A stretch of 64,000 bases of DNA from Pisaster brevispinus (taxonomy: Eukaryota; Echinodermata; Asteroidea; Forcipulatida; Asteriidae), in contig JAMKCF010000041.1 in assembly GCA_023634235.1 (NCBI GenBank), forward strand, positions 744,001 through 808,000. The letters run 5' to 3'. Shown here piece after piece: positions 50,670 to 62,037 of this stretch. The notes under the pieces are model-generated. The model had not been told where the DNA came from. It made no database searches and saw nothing but the letters and a program-made list of their open reading frames with translations. The position numbers and the translations under genes were made by a program. The first letter of the stretch is position 1. Each line of letters starts with the position of its first letter.

Positions 50670-52261
50670 AATTAAAGGTCAACATGGGGTTACGGTAACC
50701 CAAGGCTTATCTTCAATGCTCAAAGGGTTTATAACTGAAAACAAAGAAAATTGGCTAAGTAATTATTGAGATATAGGCCCACTTCCAGTTGACCCGGAAG
50801 TAAAGGTCAACATGGGGTCAGGGTTACCCAAGTTCAATCTTTAATGCTCAAAGGATCTATTACTGAAAAGAAATTGAAAATCGGTTGTGTAGTTCTTGAG
50901 ATATGGTCCCACTTCCGGTTGACCCCTAGTAAAGGTCAACATGGGGTCATGGTTACCCAAGGCTGATCTTTGGTGCCCAAGGAGTCTATAACTGAAAAAA
51001 GTTTGAAAATCGGTTGTGTAGTTCTTGAGATATGGTCTCACTTCCGGTTGACCCGGAAGTAAAGGTCAACATGGGGTCATGGTTACCCAAGGCTGATCTT
51101 TGGTGCCCAAGGAGTCTATAACTGAAAAAAGTTTGAAAATCGGTTGTGTAGTTCTTGAGATATGGTCCCACTTCTGGTTGACCCCTAAGTAAAGGTCAAC
51201 ATTGGGTCACGGTTTCCCAAAGCTAATCTCCAATGCCCAAGGAGTCTATAACTGAAAAATGTTTGAAAATCGGTTGTGTAGTTCTTGAGATATGGTCCCA
51301 CTTCCGGTTGATCCCTAAATAAAGGTCAACATTGGGTCACGTTTTCCCAAAGCTAATCTCCAATGCCCAAGGAGTCTATAACTGATAAAAGTTTGAAAAT
51401 CGGCTGTGTACTTCTTGAGATATGGTGCTGCAAAGATTAACTAGTTAAATATTCAAATGTAGCGCCCGGGACAAAATCGTCGAGCGCCCTGGGCAACAGA
51501 ATCACGACGTACATGTACACATGCACAAGCCACCGTTTCAATACGCTATAGATCGATATTTTTGTATATATAGTGTGCAGCGACTGGTACCCAGAAGTCG
51601 GCTATTTCGTTACGGCATTTCGCGTGCATTTTTCTCTGTGTCGCAGGGCATCCTGACTACATTTTGTGTCGATGAACAGAACCTTGTCTCCAAGCCATTG
51701 GTGTCCGATTTGTCACTGAATCGTTAATTATCGTGGAAATTGTTCTACTTTGATTAGTTTTAATGACCAGGAACATCTCTTATTAAAAGCAATTAACTTT
51801 TCAAAACAGTTTATGTAATTTAGGAAACTAATTCGTAATTTTAATTGAAAATATCGTGTTTTTGACTGTCAAAACATTTGCCCTTTCAGCGCCAAGTGTT
51901 TTGTACACAGAACAAAAACGCGCCAACAAATGACGTCATTGATGACGTTTTATGAATTTTTTTGCCACGCTACAGAGCTACATAATAAGACGAGTCTATA
52001 TTTGAAAACAGTTTGAGGATCAGACATATACTTCTTGAGATATGGTGGGAACAAGATTGCCTAATTAAATATTCATGTCATTATAACTCAGCTAATTAAT
52101 GAAGAACTTGAACAATTTTACTCTTAGCATAATTTCATGTTCTAAGCTTCAATTTGATGTAAGATCTGAATCTCCCATATCTATTATTTTAGAGCTTAGG
52201 TTCGTACAAAATCGTGTACAAAAGCTATGGCAATTTTGACAGAAACAAAGAATAATAATAA
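50670..52261 (+). repeat. Array unit 3 (lacks the head)
   Basis: It joins the previous core at AAAGAATAATTAAAGGTCAA, so the head is missing. Six sub-repeats, with the same internal deletion junction (AAAGAAAATTGGCTAAG) as unit 7. Core from about 51427. Confidence 0.85.
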
Positions 52262-54231
52262 CTAGACACTAAGTGTTTGTGAACAAACACAAAGCTGTTC
52301 CGTTTTGTTGTGCTTTGATTAATTGATCCAGACATTTAAAGTGAGCCTAAGTTCAAGATTGAACGATATGGTTCCATTTCCGGTTGACCCGGAATTAAAG
52401 GTCAACATGGGGTTACGGTAACCCAAGGCTTATCTTCATTGCTCAAAGGGTTTATAACTGAAAACAAAGAAAATCGGCTCTGTAGTTCTTGAGATATGGT
52501 CCCACTTCCGGTTGACCTAGAAGTAAGATCAACATTGGGTCACGATAGAACAAGGCTAATCTTCAATGCTCAAAGACTCTATCACTGAAAAAAATTTGAA
52601 AATGGGTTGTGTAATTCTTGAGTAATGATCCCACTTCCGGTTGACCCGGAAGGAAAGGTTAACATGGGGTCATGGTAACACTAGTTTAATATTCAATGCT
52701 TAAAGGGTATATAACTGAAAGAAATTGAAAATTGGCTACAAGTAATTATTGAGATATAGGCCCACTTCCAGTTGACCCGGAAGTAAAGGTCAACATGGGG
52801 TAAGGGTTACCCAAGTTCAATCTTTAATGCTCAAAGGATCTATAACTGAAAAGAAATTGAAAATCGGTTGTGTAGTTCTTGAGATATGGTCCCACTTCCG
52901 GTTGACCCCTAGTAAAGGTCAACATTGGGTCACGATTTCCCAAAACTAATCTCCAATGCCAAGGAGTCTATAACTGAAAAAAGTTTGAAAATCGGTTGTG
53001 TAGTTCTTGAGATATGGTCTCACTTCCGGTTGACCCGGAAGTAAAGGTCAACATGGGGTCATGGTTACCCAAGGCTGATCTTTGGTGCCCAAGGAGTCTA
53101 TAACTGAAAAAAGTTTGAAAATCGGTTGTGTAGTTCTTGAGATATGGTCCCACTTCCGGTTGACCCCTAAGTAAAGGTCAACATTGGGTCACGATTTCCC
53201 AAAGCTAATCTCCAATGCCCAAGGAGTCTATAACTGAAAAATGTTTGAAAATCGGTTGTGTAGTTCTTGAGATATGGTCCCACTTCCGGTTGACCCCTAA
53301 ATAAAGGTCAACATTGGGTCACGTTTTCCCAAAAGCTATTCTCCAATGCCCAAGGAGTCTATAACTGATAAAAGTTTGAAAATCGGCTGTGTACTTCTTG
53401 AGATATGGTGCTGCAAAGATTAACTAGTTAAATATTCAAATGTAGCGCCCGGGACAAAATCGTCGAGCGCCCTTGGCAACAGAATCACGACGTACATGTA
53501 CACACGCACAAGCCACCGTTTCAATACGCTATAGATCGATATTTTTGTATATATAGTGTGCAGCGACTGGTACCCAGAAGTCGGCTATTTCGTTACGGCA
53601 TTTCGCGTGCATTTTTCTCTGTGTCGCAGGGCATCCTGACTACATTTTTAGTCGATGAACGGAACCTTGTCTCCAAGCCATTGGTGTCCGAATTGTCACT
53701 GAATCGTTAATTATCGTGGAAATTGTTCTACTTTGATTAGTTTTAATGACCAGGAACATCTCTTATTAAAAGCAATTAACTTTTCAAAACAGTTTATGTA
53801 ATTTAGGAAACTATTTCGTAATTTTAATTGAAAATATCGTGTTTTTGACTGTCAAAACATTTGCCCTTTCAGCGCCAAGTGTTTTGTACACAGAACAAAA
53901 ACGCGCCAACAAATGACGTCATTGATGACGTATTATGAATTTTTTGCCACGCTACAGAGCTACATAATAAGACGAGTCTATATTTGAAAACAGTTTGAGG
54001 ATCAGACATATACTTCTTGAGATATGGTGGGAACAAGATTGCCTAATTAAATATTCATGTCATTATAACTCAGCTAATTAATGAAGAACTTGAACAATTT
54101 TACTCTTAGCATAATTTCATGTTCTAAGCTTCAATTTGGTGTATGATCTGAATCTCCCATATTTATTATTTTAGAGCTTAGGTTCGTACAAAAACGTGTA
54201 CAAAAGCTATGGCAATTTTGACAGAAACAAA

Positions 54232-54270
<39 letters not shown>

Positions 54271-54405
54271 TAATAATCCCAAGAAAAACAAAACCTGTTC
54301 CGACTGCTAAGTCGGAACAGCTAATAATAATAATAATAATAATAATAAAAATAATAATCCCAAGAAAAACAAAACCTGTTCCGACTGCTAAGTCGGAACA
54401 GCTAA
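52262..54405 (+). repeat. Array unit 4, ending in (AAT)n-hairpin blocks
   Basis: Eight sub-repeats, core from about 53409. After the core, from about 54230, come two copies of an (AAT)n tract plus an ATCCCAAGAAAAACAAAACC segment and hairpin (hairpins at 54295-54320 and 54376-54401). Confidence 0.85.
54295..54320. other. Perfect 11-bp hairpin after (AAT)n tract
   Basis: CTGTTCCGACT, loop GCTA, AGTCGGAACAG. It is repeated at 54376, 56049 (one change), 58340 (loop GCCA) and 58421, always followed by CTAA. Such a subterminal hairpin with an adjacent CTRR-like end is Helitron-like; here it is suggestive only. Confidence 0.85.
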
Positions 54406-55979
54406 CTAGACACTAAGTGTTTGTGAACAAACACAAAGCTGTTCCGTTTTGTTGTGCTTTGATTAATTGATCCAGACATTTAAAGTGAGCCTAAGTTCAA
54501 GATTGAACGATATGGTTCCATTTCCGGTTGACCCGGAATTAATGGTCAACATGGGGTCAGGGTTACCCAAGTTCAATCTTTAATGCTCAAAGGATCTATA
54601 ACTGAAAAGAAATTGAAAATCGGTTTTGTAGTTCTTGAGATATGGTCCCACTTCCGGTTGACCCCTAGTAAAGGTCAAAATGGGGTCATGGTTGCCCAAG
54701 GCTGATCTTTGGTGCCCAAGGAGTCTATAACTGAAAAAAGTTTGAAAATCGGTTGTGTAGTTCTTGAGATATGGTCTCACTTCCGGTTGACCCGGAAGTA
54801 AAGGTCAACATGGGGTCATGGTTACCCAAGGCTGATCTTTGGTGCCCAAGGAGTCTATAACTGAAAAAAGTTTGAAAATCGGTTGTGTAGTTCTTGAGAT
54901 ATGGTCCCACTTCTGGTTGACCCCTAAGTAAAGGTCAACATTGGGTCACGGTTTCCCAAAGCTAATCTCTAATGCCCAAGGAGTCTATAACTGAAAAATG
55001 TTTGAAAATCGGTTGTGTAGTTCTTGAGATATGGTCCCACTTCCGGTTGACCCCTAAATAAAGGTCAACATTGGGTCACGTTTTCCCAAAGCTAATCTCC
55101 AATGCCCAAGGAGTCTATAATTGATAAAAGTTTGAAAATCGGCTGTGTACTTCTTGAGATATGGTGCTGCAAAGATTAACGTTAAATATTCAAATGTAGC
55201 GCCCGGGACAAAATCGTCGAGCGCCCTGGGCAACAGAATCACGACGTACATGTACACATGCACAAGCCACCGTTTCAATACGCTATAGATCGATATTTTT
55301 GTATAAATAGTGTGCAGCGACTGGTACCCAGAAGTCGGCTATTTCGTTACGGCATTTCGCGTGCATTTTTCCCTGTGTCGCAGGGCATCCTGACTACATT
55401 TTTAGTCGATGAACGGAACCTTGTCTCCAAGCCATTGGTGTCCGATTTGTCACTGAATCGTTAATTATCGTGGAAATTCTTCAACTTTGATTAGTTTTAA
55501 TGACCAGGAACATCTCTTATTAAAAGCAATTAACTTTTCAAAACAGTTTATGTAATTTAGGAAACTAATTCGTAATTTTAATTGAAAATATCGTGTTTTT
55601 GACTGTCAAAACATTTGCCCTTTCAGCGCCAAGTGTTTTGTACACAGAGCAAAAACGCGCCAACAAATGACGTCATTGATGACGTTTTATGAATTTTTTG
55701 CCACGCTACAGAGCTACATAATAAGACGAGTCTATATTTGAAAACAGTTTGAGGATCAGACATATACTTCTTGAGATATGGTGGGAACAAGATTGCCTAA
55801 TTAAATATTCATGTCATTATAACTCAGCTAATTAATGAAGAACTTTTTTACTCTTAGCATAATTTCATGTTCTAAGCTTCAATTTAATGTAAGATCTGAA
55901 TCTCCCATATCTATTATTTTAGAGCTTAGGTTCGTACAAAATCGTGTACAAAAGCTATGGCAATTTTGACAGAAACAAA

Positions 55980-56024
<45 letters not shown>

Positions 56025-56096
56025 TAATAATCCCAAGAAAAACAAAACCTGTTCCGACTGCTAGGTCGGAACAGCTAATAATAATAATAATAATAA
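54406..56096 (+). repeat. Array unit 5
   Basis: Five sub-repeats, the fewest, through a larger internal deletion after the head. Core from about 55165, (AAT)n tract after 55980 and one hairpin block (56049-56074). Open frame at 55258-55464. Confidence 0.85.
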
Positions 56097-58273
56097 CTAG
56101 ACATTAAGTGTTTGTGAACAAACACAAAGCTGTTCCGTTTTGTTGTACTTTGATTAACTGATCCAGACATTTAAACTGAGCCTAAATTCAAGATTGAACG
56201 ATATGGTTCCACTTCTGGTTGACCCGGAATTAAAGGTCAACATGGGGTTACGGTAACCTAAGGCTAATCTTCAATGCTCAAAGCGATATAGCTGAAAAAA
56301 AAAGAAAATCGGCTGTGTAGTTCTTGAGATATGGTCCCACTTCCGGTTGACCTAGAAGTAAGGTCAACATTGGGTCACGGTAGAACAAGGCTAATTTTCA
56401 ATGCTCAAAGACTCTATCACTGAAAAAAAATAGAAAATGGTTGTGTAATGAGTTGAGTAATGATCCCACTTCCGGTTGACCCGGAAGTAAAGGTTAACAT
56501 GGGGTCATGGTAACCCTAGTTAAATATTCAATGCTTTAAGGGTATATAACTGAAACAAATTGAAAATTGGCTAAGTAATTATTGAGATATAGGCCCACTT
56601 CCGGTTGACCCGGAAGAAAAGGTCAACATGGGTCAGGTTAACCCAAGTTCAATATTTAATGCTCAAAGGATCTATAACTGAAAATAAGTTGAAAATCGGT
56701 TGTGTAGTTCTTTAGATATGGTCCCACTTCCGGTTGACCCCTAGTAAAGGTCAACATTGAGTCACGATTTCCCAAAACTAATCTCCAATGCCCAAGGAGT
56801 CTATAACTGAAAAAAGTTTGAAAATCGGTTGTGTAATTCTTGAGTTATCGTCTCACTTCCGGTTGACCTGGAAGTAAAGGTCAACATGGGGTCATGGTTA
56901 CCCAAGGCTGATCTTTAGTGCTCAAGGAGTCTAACTGAAAAAATTTTGAAAATCGGTTGTGTAGTTCTTGAGATATGGTCCCACTTCCGGTTGACCCCTA
57001 GTAAAGGTCAACATTGGGTCACGATTTCCCAAAAACTAATCTCAAATGCCCAAGGAGTCTATAACTGAAAAAAGTTTGAAAATTTGTTGTGTAGTTCTTG
57101 AGATATGGTCCCACTTCCGGTTGACCCCTAACAAAAGGTCAACATTGGGTCACGATTTCCCAAAGCTATTCTCCAATGCCCAAGGAGTCCATAACTGAAA
57201 AAAGTTTTTAAATCGGTTGTGTAGTTCTTGAGATATGGTCCCACTTCCGGTTGACCCCTAGTAAAGGTCAATATTGGGTCACGATTTCCTAAAGCTAATC
57301 TCCAATGCCCAAGGAGTCTATAACTGAAAAAATTTGAAAATCGGCTGTGTACTTCTTGAGATATGGTGCTGCAAAGATTAACTAGTTAAATATTCAAATG
57401 AATCAATTAAGAATTTTTATAAAAATTTACATTTAGAGTTAAGCTTAAGTTCAAAAAATGTAGCGCCGCGCCCGGGACAAAATCGTCGAGCGCACCGGGC
57501 AACAGAATCACGACGTACATGTACACATGCACAAGCCACCGTTTCAATACGCTATAGATCGATCTTTTTGTATAAATAGTGTGCAGCGACTGGTACCCAG
57601 AAGTCGGCTATTTCGTTACGGCATTTCGCGTGCATTTTTCTCTGTGTCGCAGGGCATCCTGACTACATTTTTAGTCGATGAACGGAACAATGTCTCCAAG
57701 ACTCAATAATATGGCTTGCCATTGGTGTCCGATTTGTCACTGAATCGTTAATTATCGTGGAAATTTTTCTACTTTGATTAGTTTTAATAACCAGGAACAT
57801 CTCTTATTAAAAGCAATTAACTTTTCAAAACAGTTTATGTAATTTAGGAAACTAATTCGTAATTTTAATTGAAAATATCGTGTTTTTGACTGTCAAAACA
57901 TTTGCACTTTCAGCGCCAGTGGTGTTTTGTACACAGAACAAAATCGCGCCACAAATGACGTCATTGATGACGTTTTATGAATTTTTTGCCACGCTGCGTA
58001 GCTACATAATAAGACGAGTCTAGATTTGAAAACAGTTTGAGGATCAGACATATACTTCTTGAGATATGGTGGGAACAAGATTGCCTAATTAAATATTCAT
58101 GTCATTATAACTCAGCTAATTAATGAAGAATTTGAACAATATAACTCTTAGCATAATTTCATGTACTAAGCTTCAGTTTGATATAAGAATTAAGTCTCCC
58201 ATTTTTATTATTTTAGAGTTTAGGTTCGTACAAAATCGTGTTCAAATGCTATGGCGATTTTGACAGAAACAAA

Positions 58274-58315
<42 letters not shown>

Positions 58316-58468
58316 TAATAATCCCAAGAAAAACAAAACCTGTTCCGACTGCCAAGTCGGAACAGCTAATAATAATAATAATAATAATAATAAAAATAAT
58401 AATCCCAAGAAAAACAAAACCTGTTCCGACTGCTAAGTCGGAACAGCTAATAATAATAATAATAATAA
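56097..58468 (+). repeat. Array unit 6, divergent and longest
   Basis: Nine sub-repeats. The core (from about 57365) has an extra stretch at about 57400-57460 and an extra AGACTCAATAATATGGCTT near 57698, absent in most units. Two hairpin blocks follow (58340-58365, 58421-58446). It is the least homogenised unit. Confidence 0.85.
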
Positions 58469-60186
58469 CTAGACACTAAGTGTTTGTGAACAAACACAAA
58501 GCTGTTCCGTTTTGTTGTGCTTTGATTAATTGATCCAGACATTTAAAGTGAGCCTAAGTTCAAGATTGAACGATATGGTTCCATTTCCGGTTGACCCGGA
58601 ATTAAAGGTCAACATGGGGTTACGGTAACCCAAGGCTTATATTCAATGCTCAAAGGGTTTATAACTGAAAACAAAGAAAATTGGCTAAGTAATTATTGAG
58701 ATATAGGCCCACTTCCAGTTGACCCGGAAGTAAAGGTCAATATGGGGTCAGGGTTACCCAAGTTCAATCTTTAATGCTCAAAGGATCTATAACTGAAAAG
58801 AAATTGAAAATCGGTTGTGTAGTTCTTGAGATATGGTCCCACTTCCGGTTGACCCCTAGTAAAGGTCAACATGGGGTCATGGTTACCCAAGGCTGATCTT
58901 TGGTGCCCAAGGAGTCTATAACTGAAAAAAGTTTGAAAATCGGTTGTGTAGTTCTTGAGATATGATCTCACTTCCGGTTGAACCGGAAGTAAAGGTCAAC
59001 ATGGGGTCATGGTTACCCAAGGCTGATCTTTGGTGCCCAAGGAGTCTATAACTGAAAAAAGTTTGAAAATCGGTTGTGTAGTTCTTGAGATATGGTCCCA
59101 CTTCTGGTTGACCCCTAAGTAAAGGTCAACATTAGGTCACGGTTTCCCAAAGCTAATCTCCAATGCCCAAGGAGTTTATAACTGAAAAATGTTTGAAAAT
59201 CGGTTGTGTAGTTCTTGAGATATGGTCCCACTTCCGGTTGACCCCTAAATAAAGGTCAACATTGGGTCACGTTTTCCCAAAGCTAATCTCCAATGCCCAA
59301 GGAGTCTATAACTGATAAAAGTTTGAAAATCGGCTGTGTACTTCTTGAGATATGGTGCTGCAAAGATTAACTAGTTAAATATTCAAATGTAGCGCCCGGG
59401 ACAAAATCGTCGAGCGCCCTGGGCAACAGAATCACGACGTACATGTACACATGCACAAGCCACCGTTTCAATACGCTATAGATCGATATTTTTGTATAAA
59501 TAGTGTGCAGCGACTGGTACCCAGAAGTCGGCTATTTCGTTACGGCATTTCGCGTGCATTTTTCTCTGTGTCGCAGGGCATCCTGACTACATTTTTAGTG
59601 GTCTCCACGACTCAATAATGGCTAGCCATTGGTGTCCGATTTGTCACTGAATCGTTAATTATCGTGGAAATTTTTCTACTTTGATTAGTTTTAATGACCA
59701 GGAACATCTCTTATTAAAGGCAATTAACTTTTCAAAACAGTTTATGTAATTTTGGAAACTAATTCGTAATTTTAATTGAAAATATCGTGTTTTTGACTGT
59801 CAAAACATTTGCCCTTTCAGCGCCAAGTGTTTTGTACACAGAACAAAAACGCGCCAACAAATGACGTCATTGATGACGTTTTATGAATTTTTTGCCACGC
59901 TGCGTAGCTACATAATAAGACAAGTCTATATCTGAAAACAGTTTGAGGATCAGACATATACTTCTTGAGATATGGTGGGAACAAGATTGCCTAATTAAAT
60001 ATTCATGTCATTGTTACTCAGCTAATTAATTAAGAATTTTAACAACTTTATTTTTTATGACAAGTTCATGTACTAAGCTTCAGTTTGATATAAGAATTAA
60101 GTCTCCCATTTTTATTATTTAAGAGTTAAGGTTCGTACAAAATCGTGTTCAAATGCTATGGCGATTTTGACAGAAACAAAGAATAA
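58469..60186 (+). repeat. Array unit 7
   Basis: Six sub-repeats with the unit 3-type deletion. The core from about 59357 keeps a GACTCAATAATGGCTAG remnant similar to unit 6 and lacks CGATGAACGGAACCTT. The end has no (AAT)n expansion. Confidence 0.85.
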
Positions 60187-62037
60187 CTAGACACTAAGTG
60201 TTTGTGAACAAACACAAAGCTGTTCCGTTTTGTTGTGCTTTGATTAATTGATCCAGACATTTAAAGTGAGCCTAAGTTCAAGATTGAACGATATGGTTCC
60301 ATTTCCGGTTGACCCGGAATTAAAGGTCAACATGGGGTTACGGTAACCCAAGGATTATCTTCATTGCTCAAAGGGTTTATAACTGAAAACAAAGAAAATC
60401 GGCTCTGTAGTTCTTGAGATATGGTCCCACTTCCGGTTGACCTAGAAGTAAGATCAACATTGGGTCACGGTAGAACAAGGCTAATCTTCAATGCTCAAAG
60501 ACTCTATCACTGAAAAAATTTGAAAATGGGTTGTGTAATTCTTGAGTAATGATCCCACTTCCGGTTGACCCGGAAGGAAAGGTTAACATGGGGTCATGGT
60601 AACCCTAGTTTAATATTCAATGCTTAAAGGGTATATAACTGAAAGAAATTGAAAATTGGCTAAGTAATTATTGAGATATAGGCCCACTTCCAGTTGACCC
60701 GGAAGTAAAGGTCAACATGGGGTCAGGGTTACCCAAGTTCAATCTTTAATGCTCAAAGGATCTATAACTGAAAAGAAATTAAAAATCGGTTGTGTAGTTC
60801 TTGAGATATGGTCCCACTTCCGGTTGACCCCTAGTAAAGGTCAACATTGGGTCACGATTTCCCAAAACTAATCTCCAATGCCAAGGAGTCTATAACTGAA
60901 AAAAGTTTGAAAATCGGTTGTGTAGTTCTTGAGATATGGTCTCACTTCCGGTTGACCCGGAAGTAAAGGTCAACATGGAGTCATGGTTACCCAAGGCTGA
61001 TCTTTGGTGCCCAAGGAGTCTATAACTGAAAAATGTTTGAAAATCGGTTGTGTAGTTCTTGAGATATGGTCCCACTTCCGGTTGACCCCTAAATAAAGGT
61101 CAACATTGGGTCACGTTTTCCCAAAGCTAATCTCCAATGCACAAGGAGTCTATAACTGATAAAAGTTTGAAAATCGGCTGTGTACTTCTTGAGATATGGT
61201 GCTGCAAAGATTAACTAGTTAAATATTCAAATGTAGCGCCCGGGACAAAATCGTCGAGCGCCCTGGGCAACAGAATCACGACGTACATGTACACATGCAC
61301 AAGCCACCGTTTCAATACGCTATAGATCGATATTTTTTTTATAAATAGTGTGCAGCGACTGGTACCCAGAAGTCGGCTATTTCGTTACGGCATTTCGCGT
61401 GCATTTTTCTCTGTGTCGCAGGGCATCCTGACTACATTTTTAGTCGATGAACGGAACCTTGTCTCCAAGCCATTGGTGTCCGATTTGTCACTGAATCGTT
61501 AATTATCGTGGCATTGTTCTACTTTGATTAGTTTTAATGACCAGGAACATTTCTTATTAAAAGCAATTAACTTTTCAAAACAGTTTATGTAATTTAGGAA
61601 ACTAATTCGTAATTTTAATTGAAAATATCGTGTTTTTGACTGTCAAAACATTTGCCCTTTCAGCGCCAAGTGTTTTGTACACAGAACAAAAACGCGCCAA
61701 CAAATGACGTCATTGATGACGTTTTATGAATTGTTTGCCACGCTGCAGAGCTACATAATAAGACGAGTCTATATTTGAAAACAGTTTGAGGATCAGACAT
61801 ATACTTCTTGAGATATGGTTGGAACAAGATTGCCTAATTAAATATTCATGTCATCATAACTCAGCTAATTAATGAAGAACTTGAACAATTTTACTCTTAG
61901 CATAATTTCATGTTCTAAGCTTCAATTTGATGTAAGATCTGAATCTCCCATATTTATTATTTTAAAGCTTAGGTTCGTACAAAATCGTGTACAAAAGCTA
62001 TGGCAATTTTGACAGAAACAAAGAATAATAATAATAA
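60187..62037 (+). repeat. Array unit 8
   Basis: Seven sub-repeats, core from about 61199. A T-run expansion before ATAAATAG breaks the 68-codon frame. Confidence 0.85.

Noticed and set aside
58220..58436. Leu-rich and Asn-rich open frames
   Set aside because: They are translations of the (AAT)n tracts and hairpin blocks.
47414..61075. Many 61-66 codon minus-strand frames with YLKNYTTDFQ
   Set aside because: They are readings of the 130-bp sub-repeats; the period is not a multiple of three (129-bp variants give slightly longer frames), and no unit has a consistent protein.
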